From JBBRLA01 sp038231615 (lineage in GTDB: Bacteria; Myxococcota_A; Polyangia; Palsa-1104; JAEUJZ01), in NCBI GenBank assembly GCA_038231615.1, contig JBBRLA010000136.1, positions 1-15,030 of the forward strand: a stretch of 15,030 bases of DNA, given 5' to 3'. Made by a program: the position numbers and the translations under genes. Below the pieces are notes generated by a model. The model ran no database searches. It saw nothing but the letters and a program-made list of their open reading frames with translations, and had not been told where the DNA came from. How positions within the stretch are numbered: position 1 is the stretch's first letter; each line of letters starts with the position of its first letter. Below are positions 1 to 5,613 of the stretch, in pieces.

Positions 1-1
1 A

Positions 2-895
2 CTCTCGGTGCGGATTGGTCCGGGAGGCAGCGGCGGGCCGGTGTTCAACGATCAAGGCCAGGTCATCGGCGTGGCCCGGCTGATCGAAATACACGGGCAG
101 GACATCGCCCTTGGCGTGCCCATCGACGCGCTGCGGCCGCTGCTGCCGCTTTCGGAGGGGGTGGCGCTGGCGGAGTGGACCTTGCCCGGGCGCCTGGTGC
201 GCAAGGTGCCCCGGCACGATGTTTCGCTGCTGTCGAGACTCAGCGCGGAGACCGTGACCCACCTTCTGGAGCGCATCGAGCGGGCCATCGAGATCGGCGC
301 GCCGCTTTACAACGATGGGCACCACGAGGCGTGCTATCGCATCTACCACGCCACCGCGTTGGAACTGATGCGCGTGCTCACCGGGGCAGACAAAGTGGAA
401 GAGGCGCTGCGCAGCGGGGCTCGCCGCGCGGAGTCGCAGGACAGCCCCTCGGGGCGGGCGTGGGCCATGCGCGACACCTTCGACGGGCTTTTGGACGTGG
501 GGGCGCGGCGCATGGAGCATGACCAGAGCCAGGGCGAACGCTCCCGGTTGCCATCGTCGTCGGACAGGAAGGTGCCCCACCACCCGCTGACGCTCCTTTC
601 GGACTGCGCCAGCCCGAACGTGCACCTCATGGCCAGCACCATCGCCGACGCGATCAGCGTGGGGGCGCCCCTGTACAACGACGGACACTTCGAGGCATGT
701 TTTCGGGTTTATGAGGGGGCCGTGCTCGATCTGGATCGGCGGCTACCGAGGTGCGACGGGGCCAAGCGGGCGCTTTTGGAGGGCCTGCGAGAGGCCGGGC
801 GGCGCAACCAGTACAGCGACAAGGCCTGGGCCTTGCGCGACGCATTCGACGGCATGCTCGACTTGATCGCGCGCGCCCCCTCGACCAAGAACTGA
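2..895 (+). CDS. Trypsin-like serine protease, C-terminal part, with two tandem repeat domains (5' partial)
   Basis: The frame is open to the left edge, so the N-terminus, with the catalytic His and Asp, lies outside the window. The visible part starts at the active-site serine motif GPGGSGGPVF (Ser codon at 29-31), followed by the DQGQVIGV strand typical of HtrA/trypsin-fold S1 peptidases and a short end of the protease fold (GVPIDALRPLLPL). The rest is two copies of one domain of about 115 residues, encoded at about 200-547 and 566-892. Each begins RKVP, contains GAPLYNDGHxEACxRxY, and ends AWAxRDxFDGxLDxxAR. I do not recognise a named family for this domain; its helical look and conserved Tyr/Asn/Asp/Cys suggest a folded sensing or interaction module rather than linker. 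The protein probably acts as a regulated protease. The protease call is firm from the motif; the role of the repeats is unknown. Confidence 0.85.
   Translation, partial: LSVRIGPGGSGGPVFNDQGQVIGVARLIEIHGQDIALGVPIDALRPLLPLSEGVALAEWTLPGRLVRKVPRHDVSLLSRLSAETVTHLLERIERAIEIGAPLYNDGHHEACYRIYHATALELMRVLTGADKVEEALRSGARRAESQDSPSGRAWAMRDTFDGLLDVGARRMEHDQSQGERSRLPSSSDRKVPHHPLTLLSDCASPNVHLMASTIADAISVGAPLYNDGHFEACFRVYEGAVLDLDRRLPRCDGAKRALLEGLREAGRRNQYSDKAWALRDAFDGMLDLIARAPSTKN
200..892 (+). repeat. Tandem duplicated protein domain (two copies, about 115 residues each)
   Basis: The two halves (about 200-547 and 566-892) align along their whole length: RKVPRH/RKVPHH, GAPLYNDGHHEAC/GAPLYNDGHFEAC, RIYHATALEL/RVYEGAVLDL, AWAMRDTFDGLLD/AWALRDAFDGMLD. 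DNA identity is clearly lower than protein similarity in the most conserved blocks, so this is an old internal duplication under selection rather than a recent one. Confidence 0.85.
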
Positions 896-941
896 GGGCG
901 GGTCGGAGTTCGTCGGGGGAGGTGCGTCAGCGGAAAAAATC

Positions 942-950
942 TGCTACATC
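942..950 (+). promoter_or_regulatory. Candidate -10 element of ppdK
   Basis: TGCTACATC has an extended -10 form (TG-n-TACATC). It ends 6 nt before the ppdK ATG at 957, so transcription would begin at or next to the start codon. No convincing -35 was found. A GGGGGAGG stretch at 914-922 is too far from the ATG to serve as its ribosome binding site. Confidence 0.4.
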
Positions 951-956
951 CCACCC

Positions 957-3674
957 ATGGCCAAGTTCGTCTATGCATTCAGTCGCGGCAAGGCAGAGGG
1001 CTCGGGCAAGGACAAGGCGGGGCTCGGCGGCAAGGGCGCCGGTCTCGCCGAGATGTGCCACCTGGGCATCCCGGTCCCGCCGGGCCTCACCATCAGCACC
1101 GAAGTCTGCACCCACTTCACCGCCACCGGCGGCGGCTACCCCGACGGTCTGCGCGCAGAGGTCGATGCCGGCCTTTTGGCCATCGAGGCGGCGGTCGACA
1201 ACCGCGACGCTTCGCGCTTCGCGATAGCGGAAGGGCCGGGTGGGGCCCGCTTCGGTGATGCGGATCACCCGCTGCTGGTGTCGGTGCGCTCGGGGTCGCG
1301 GGTGTCGATGCCGGGGATGATGGACACCATCTTGAACCTCGGCCTGAACGATGCCACGGTCGAGGGGCTGGCGCGGCGGTCGGGCAACCGGCGCTTCGCC
1401 TTCGACTCGTACCGGCGCTTCATTCAGATGTACGGCGACGTGGTGCTCGGGCTCTCTCCCAAGGAGGCCCCCGGCGGCGGGCCGGCGACGAAGGACCTCT
1501 TCGACGGGCTGCTCCAGGAGAAGCGGGAGTTGCGCGGGGTGTCGGAAAACCACGAGCTTCTGGCGGAGGACCTGCAGGCGCTTTGCGCTTCCTTCAAGGC
1601 GGAGATCCTGCGCCGCACCGGCACGCCCTTCCCGGAGGACCCGGCGGAGCAACTGTGGGGCGCCATCGCGGCGGTGTTCCGCTCATGGGACAGCCCGCGG
1701 GCGGTGGTGTACCGCGGCATGTACAACATCCCGTCAAGCTATGGCACGGCGGTCAACGTGCAGGCGATGGTCTTCGGCAACCTGGGGGACGACTGCGCCA
1801 CCGGGGTGGCCTTCACGCGCAATCCGGCCACGGGCGAGAATAAATTTTACGGTGAGTTCCTGCCCAATGCCCAGGGCGAGGACGTGGTCGCCGGCATCCG
1901 CACGCCGCGCCCGGTGGAAGAGCTGGGGCAGCTCCTGCCCGGGGCGTATCGCGACCTTTTGGACGTGGCGGCCCGGCTGGAGCGGCACTTCCGCGACATG
2001 CAGGACATCGAGTTCACCATCCAGAACGGCACGCTGTGGATGCTCCAGACGCGCACCGGCAAGCGCAGCGGCAGAGCCATGGTGAAGGTGGCGGTGGACA
2101 TGGTGACCGAGGGACTGATCGACCGGCGCCAGGCGGTGCTGCGGATCGAGGCGGGGAAGCTGGACGAGCTTCTGCACCCGATGCTGGACCCGGCGGCGCA
2201 CAGGGAGCTTCTGACCAAGGGGCTGCCGGCGTCTCCCGGGGCGGCTACCGGCAAGGTGGTGTTCTCGGCGGCGGACGCCGAGGCGGCGGGCAGGCGGGGC
2301 GAGCAGGTGATCCTGGTGCGGACGGAGACCTCGCCGGAGGACATCCATGGGATGAAGGCGGCCGAGGGGATCTTGACCGCCCGTGGGGGGATGACGTCTC
2401 ACGCGGCGGTGGTGGCCCGGGGGATGGGCAAGTGCTGCGTGGTGGGCGCCGGAGCGATCCAGGTGGACTACACGCTCCAGCAGTTCAGCGTGGGGGCGCA
2501 CGTGCTGAAGCGAGGGCAGGTGATCACCCTGGACGGCTCGACCGGGGAGGTGTTGCTGGGGGCGGTGCCGATGACCGCGGCCCACGTGGAGATGGACCAG
2601 GAATACAACCAGCTTCTCTCGTGGGCGGACGAGGCGCGTCGGCTGCGGGTGTGGGCCAACGCGGACACCCCGCTGGACGCACGCACGGCGCGGCGCTTCG
2701 GGGCCGAGGGCATCGGCCTGTGCCGGACGGAGCACATGTTCTTCGCCCCGGATCGCATCCTGGCGGTGCGGCAGATGATCCTGACCACTACCACCGAGGG
2801 GCGGCGCCGGGCGCTGGCGAAGATTCTGCCGATGCAGCGGGAGGACTTCGAGGGGATTTTCACCGAGATGGACGGGCTGCCGGTGACCATCCGGCTTTTG
2901 GACCCGCCGCTGCACGAATTCCTGCCGCAGACCCAGAAGGAACTGGCCGAGGTGGCGCGGGAGCTGGACATTCCGGTGGACCGGGTGGCCCGGCAGAACG
3001 CGGCGCTTCATGAGCACAACCCGATGCTCGGGCACCGGGGCTGCCGCTTGGGGGTCACCTATCCCGAGATCTACGAGGTGCAGGTGCAGGCCATCCTTGA
3101 GGCCGCGGTGAACGTCGCTGGGCGGGGGGTGCGGGTGCACCCGGAGATCATGATCCCGATCGTCGGGCACGAGGCGGAGTTTCAGCGGCTGCGGGACTTG
3201 GTGGTCAAAGTGGCCGAGCAGGTCCTTTCGGGGGGGCCCGAGATCCACTACACGGTGGGGACGATGATCGAGCTGCCCCGGGCATGCGTCGTGGCGGATC
3301 GGATCGCGCGGACGGCGGACTTCTTCAGCTTCGGGACCAACGATCTGACGCAGACCACGTTGGGCCTTTCGCGAGACGACGCCGAGCGGTTCCTGCCGCG
3401 CTACGTGGAACTGGGGATCTACGAGACCGACCCCTTTATATCTCTGGACGTGGACGGGGTGGGGGCGATGGTGCAGATGGCGGTGGACAAGGGGCGCGGC
3501 GCCAAGCCGGGGATGAAGATGGGGGTGTGCGGGGAGCATGGCGGGGACCCGCGGTCGGTGGCGTTCTTTCACCAGGTGGGGCTGGACTATGTGAGCTGCT
3601 CGCCCTTCCGGGTGCCGATCGCACGGGTGGCGGCGGCCCAGGCGGCGCTGCGCGGGCAGGGGGAGAAAGGATAG
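957..3674 (+). CDS. ppdK: Pyruvate, phosphate dikinase
   Basis: Cytosolic enzyme interconverting pyruvate + ATP + Pi and phosphoenolpyruvate + AMP + PPi, used in gluconeogenesis or PPi-linked glycolysis. The 905 residues cover the complete family architecture: an N-terminal nucleotide-binding domain (GGKGAGLAEM near 24, LLVSVRSGSRVSMPGMMDTILNLGLND at about 106-132, with VYRGMYNIPSSYGTAV following), the central phosphohistidine domain with GGMTSHAAVVARGMGKCC (catalytic His482), and the C-terminal PEP/pyruvate barrel (GLCRTEHMFF, RLLDPPLHEFLP, MIPIVGHEAEF, FFSFGTNDLTQTTLG, MGVCGEHGGDP with the catalytic Cys858). The ATG at 957 matches the family N-terminus (MAKFVYAF). Oddity: residues about 80-95 (including NRDASRFAIA) are an insertion relative to the usual short link before FGDxxxPLLVSVRSG, and this insert contains the dispersed repeat. 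No PPDK regulatory protein gene lies next to it. It converges on the next gene. Confidence 0.97.
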   Translation: MAKFVYAFSRGKAEGSGKDKAGLGGKGAGLAEMCHLGIPVPPGLTISTEVCTHFTATGGGYPDGLRAEVDAGLLAIEAAVDNRDASRFAIAEGPGGARFGDADHPLLVSVRSGSRVSMPGMMDTILNLGLNDATVEGLARRSGNRRFAFDSYRRFIQMYGDVVLGLSPKEAPGGGPATKDLFDGLLQEKRELRGVSENHELLAEDLQALCASFKAEILRRTGTPFPEDPAEQLWGAIAAVFRSWDSPRAVVYRGMYNIPSSYGTAVNVQAMVFGNLGDDCATGVAFTRNPATGENKFYGEFLPNAQGEDVVAGIRTPRPVEELGQLLPGAYRDLLDVAARLERHFRDMQDIEFTIQNGTLWMLQTRTGKRSGRAMVKVAVDMVTEGLIDRRQAVLRIEAGKLDELLHPMLDPAAHRELLTKGLPASPGAATGKVVFSAADAEAAGRRGEQVILVRTETSPEDIHGMKAAEGILTARGGMTSHAAVVARGMGKCCVVGAGAIQVDYTLQQFSVGAHVLKRGQVITLDGSTGEVLLGAVPMTAAHVEMDQEYNQLLSWADEARRLRVWANADTPLDARTARRFGAEGIGLCRTEHMFFAPDRILAVRQMILTTTTEGRRRALAKILPMQREDFEGIFTEMDGLPVTIRLLDPPLHEFLPQTQKELAEVARELDIPVDRVARQNAALHEHNPMLGHRGCRLGVTYPEIYEVQVQAILEAAVNVAGRGVRVHPEIMIPIVGHEAEFQRLRDLVVKVAEQVLSGGPEIHYTVGTMIELPRACVVADRIARTADFFSFGTNDLTQTTLGLSRDDAERFLPRYVELGIYETDPFISLDVDGVGAMVQMAVDKGRGAKPGMKMGVCGEHGGDPRSVAFFHQVGLDYVSCSPFRVPIARVAAAQAALRGQGEKG
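1197..1229 (+). repeat. Copy of dispersed 33-bp repeat inside ppdK
   Basis: Contains CGCTTCGCGCTTCGCGAT at 1208-1225, identical over 18 nt to the intergenic copy at 4399-4416 (opposite strand). It is translated as DNRDASRFAIA, which resembles HHNSGASRFEI in the histidine kinase. TCGCG-CTT-CGCGA inside it can form a small hairpin. The reading frame is preserved. Confidence 0.7.
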
Positions 3675-3718
3675 CGCGGCCGGGTCTGCCAGTGGCCTGT
3701 CCGTGGTTTGGCTGGGGT

Positions 3719-4351
3719 TTACACGGGCTCGTCCTGGCAGATCGGGATGAGCACATGACGGAAGAGTTCTCGGGACAGCAGCAGGCACGGGCGCAGCTCG
3801 TGCTGTAGCACCGGATCGGCGGCGTCTAAGGGCTCGCGTTCGAAGCCCTTGCCGGGGCGCCAGCGGGGGATCTGGGCGCGCAGGTGCAACGCCTCGACGC
3901 AGGCGGGGGCGGTCCCTGAGGTCGCGACCTGCGCCATCAGCGGGCAGCCGACTTTGGACGGGGAAGGCAGTGCCTTGCCCGGGGCGTTTTGGGAAGTGTA
4001 TTGGCGCTCCCAGTCGCTGGCGTTGTGGCTGCGGTGGGGGTCGGCGCAGGGAAGCATCTCGACGTGGTCGGTGACGATGCCCAAGCGCACCATGGCGAAG
4101 AGGTCGGCGCTCGCCAGGCGGCCTTCGCGGACCATGTCGCCGAGCACCCTCAGGTGGACCCGGCCGCGCTCGCCTTCGGCCTGGGTGCGGGCCTCGGCGG
4201 CGCAATCGATAGACTGCGGCGTCTGCGGCGCTTCGCGCTTGTCGCGACGTTTCTGGCCCTGGGTGATGGGGATGATCGGGGCCAGCTCGCCGGGGGCGGG
4301 GCGGGCGGGGCGATCTGGGGTGGCTTGTGGTGGACGGGAAAATGACGGCAT
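3719..4351 (-). CDS. Unrecognised 210-residue protein
   Basis: I do not recognise this protein. Codons in this frame strongly favour G/C at position three (for example the stretch VHLRVLGDMVREGRLASADLF), unlike the overlapping frames, so it is very probably real. The frame runs on upstream to 4858, but that part lies over the lipoprotein gene; I chose the ATG at 4351 because a promoter-like pair lies just before it. Residues 1-60 are rich in Pro, Arg, Lys and Gln (probably disordered). Residues 64-100 look helical (VHLRVLGDMVREGRLASADLFAMVRLGIVTDHVEML). The middle has CADPHRSHNASDWERQY, and the C-terminus is helical (HELRPCLLLSRELFRHVLIPIC). Cysteines fall at 50, 102, 136, 151, 189 and 205. 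There is no signal peptide or membrane segment. It converges on ppdK with a 44-bp gap and diverges from the lipoprotein gene. Confidence 0.7.
   Translation of the reverse strand: MPSFSRPPQATPDRPARPAPGELAPIIPITQGQKRRDKREAPQTPQSIDCAAEARTQAEGERGRVHLRVLGDMVREGRLASADLFAMVRLGIVTDHVEMLPCADPHRSHNASDWERQYTSQNAPGKALPSPSKVGCPLMAQVATSGTAPACVEALHLRAQIPRWRPGKGFEREPLDAADPVLQHELRPCLLLSRELFRHVLIPICQDEPV
4229..4247 (+). repeat. Probable degenerate copy of the dispersed repeat
   Basis: CGCTTCGCGCTTGTCGCGA equals the shared 18-nt motif apart from one extra G and the final base. It lies inside the 210-residue gene in the orientation opposite to that gene, where it is read as part of KRRDKREAPQ (residues 34-43, in the Pro/Lys-rich N-terminal segment). 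The match could be chance in such GC-rich sequence. Confidence 0.4.
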
Positions 4352-4357
4352 CCGGGA

Positions 4358-4385
4358 TAAATAGGGACCGCCGTGGAGATTGCAA
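4358..4385 (-). promoter_or_regulatory. Promoter of the 210-residue gene
   Basis: On the minus strand TTGCAA (4385-4380) is followed after 16 nt by TATTTA (4363-4358). The -10 box ends 6 nt before the ATG at 4351, so the transcript would be leaderless or nearly so; there is no purine-rich ribosome binding site in the gap. Confidence 0.5.
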
Positions 4386-4396
4386 GGGGGATGTGC

Positions 4397-4455
4397 AGAT
4401 CGCGAAGCGCGAAGCGCCGCGGTGATCGGTCGCGGTGACGATTGTGACGATTGTG
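4397..4455 (-). repeat. Intergenic copy of the dispersed repeat with adjacent 9-bp direct repeats
   Basis: Minus-strand CGCTTCGCGCTTCGCGAT at 4416-4399 is identical to the ppdK copy; its 5' flank reads GATCACCGCGG, close to GATCACAACAGCG of the kinase copies. Next to it the plus strand has TGACGATTG twice in a row (about 4436-4453). It lies between two divergent genes and upstream of both promoters, so it could affect expression, but nothing shows this. Confidence 0.65.
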
Positions 4456-4490
4456 GGGCGATGCACGGGGTGGTGCCTGTCAGAGGGGGC

Positions 4491-4498
4491 GCTATACT
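4491..4498 (+). promoter_or_regulatory. -10 element of the HEAT-repeat lipoprotein gene
   Basis: GCTATACT contains TATACT (4493-4498), ending 7 nt before the ATG at 4506. This spacing would put the transcription start at or beside the start codon. No good -35 or ribosome binding site is visible. Confidence 0.5.
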
Positions 4499-4505
4499 GC
4501 CTGAC

Positions 4506-5549
4506 ATGTCCACGGTGGTCCAAAGGGCAGTCGAACGTGCCGCCCCCAAGCTGGCGGTGGTCCTGTGCGGGTTGGCGGTGTTGCTCCCAGGCTGTAAGCG
4601 GGATGGGGGGGTTGCGCGGCCCCCGCTGCGGGTGGTCGAGGTGCAGGCCGTCGACCTGACCCCGCCCGAGCAGCTCGGCGCGGGGGTGACCACGGCGGCG
4701 GAGCTGGAAGCGGCGTGCGTCGCCGGGCTGAGGAAGAGCGGGGCGGTGGTGGTGGGGCTGGCTGGCAAGGAGGCGCGCCCCGGCGATTTTCGCCTGCACC
4801 TGGAGGTGCGGCTGGAAGGGGTGGCGCCGAGCGCGGACACCGAGGGCAAGGGGATCATGCGGGCGGCGGTGCGAGGGCGGCTCGCGGCAGCCCACAGGTT
4901 GAGCGGGTCGAGCGAGCCGCGGGTGGGCGCTGACCGGGGCGAGGCGGAGCCGGCCTGGCCGGAACTCGCCCGCTTGGATCAGGAGGCGATGGCCGAGAAG
5001 GTTTCTAACGCGGGGGAGGCCCGGCCGACCCGCGCGGCGTGGGCCGCCCACACCCGCCGTGCGGTGCAGGACACCGCCGAGGCGCTGGGCGCGCAGCTCA
5101 TGCTGATGCAGGCGCCGCGGGAGGTGCTGCTGAAGACACTTTCGCGCAAGGACGTGGACCCCGACCTGCGGGGGGTGGCGATCCAGCTTGCCGGGCTGCG
5201 CAAGGAGAAGGGGGCGGTGCCGTTGCTCATCGGGCTGCTGAAGGAGCCGGAGGCCGAGGTGCGGGACCGGGCGATCGGGGCGCTCATCGAGATCGGCGAC
5301 CGCGGCGCGGTCAAGCCGCTGGCGGCGTCGGCAGCGTTCCAGGACACCTACGAGCTGGGCAAGATCCTGGAGGCGGTGGCCAGCCTGGGGGGCGAGGAGG
5401 CCCGCAGCTACCTGGCGTTTGTCGCCGCCGGCCACCAGAGCGAGATCATCCGGGCCGAGGCCAAGGTGGCCCTTTCTCACCTGGAACAAAGAGAGCAGCG
5501 CGGCGGCAAGACCGAGCCGCGGCAGATCGCCGGCGACCCGGAGCCCTGA
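4506..5549 (+). CDS. HEAT-repeat lipoprotein
   Basis: Predicted 347-residue envelope lipoprotein. From the ATG at 4506 the N-terminus is a lipoprotein signal: two arginines, a hydrophobic run (LAVVLCGLAVLL) and a lipobox-like LPGC with Cys30 as the lipidation site; Pro at -2 is unusual. Residues 40-140 may form a small alpha/beta domain (AELEAACVAGLRKSGAVVVGL, FRLHLEVRLEGV). The C-terminal third is made of HEAT/PBS-lyase-type helical repeats (LRGVAIQLAGLRKEKGAVPLLIGLLKE, VRDRAIGALIEIGDRGAVKPLAA, LGKILEAVASLGGEEARSYLAFVA), a protein-binding scaffold. The frame extends upstream to 4380, but the ATG at 4506 directly follows a good -10 box and gives the signal peptide, so I prefer it. It may help assemble an envelope complex; the partner is unknown. 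It converges on the ATPase-TPR gene. Confidence 0.85.
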   Translation: MSTVVQRAVERAAPKLAVVLCGLAVLLPGCKRDGGVARPPLRVVEVQAVDLTPPEQLGAGVTTAAELEAACVAGLRKSGAVVVGLAGKEARPGDFRLHLEVRLEGVAPSADTEGKGIMRAAVRGRLAAAHRLSGSSEPRVGADRGEAEPAWPELARLDQEAMAEKVSNAGEARPTRAAWAAHTRRAVQDTAEALGAQLMLMQAPREVLLKTLSRKDVDPDLRGVAIQLAGLRKEKGAVPLLIGLLKEPEAEVRDRAIGALIEIGDRGAVKPLAASAAFQDTYELGKILEAVASLGGEEARSYLAFVAAGHQSEIIRAEAKVALSHLEQREQRGGKTEPRQIAGDPEP

Positions 5550-5562
5550 TGTCTTTTTCCGT

Positions 5563-5596
5563 CCCCACCAGCCAGCGTTTTCCGGCTGCGTTGGGG
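5563..5596. terminator. Candidate bidirectional terminator hairpin
   Basis: Between two convergent genes. CCCCA (5563) and CAGCC (5569) pair with GGCTG (5584) and TGGGG (5592), giving two 5-bp stems with a small internal bulge and a 10-nt loop. There is no long T-run immediately after it on either strand, so the call rests on position and pairing only. Confidence 0.35.
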
Positions 5597-5613
5597 TCGC
5601 GGGCGTTTTCCGG

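Noticed and set aside
3675..3718. Possible terminator between ppdK and the convergent gene
   Set aside because: Only 4-bp complementary pieces such as GGCC/GGCC or CCAG/CTGG are present, with no T-run; not enough to call.
3849..4364. Plus-strand frame opposite the 210-aa gene
   Set aside because: It is rich in Ser, Arg and Trp with no domain, while the minus frame has the better codon bias and a promoter.
1734..5489. A 1251-codon open frame on the minus strand
   Set aside because: It lies antisense to ppdK and the lipoprotein gene, is rich in His, Arg and Pro, and shows no domain; it is a GC-rich shadow frame.
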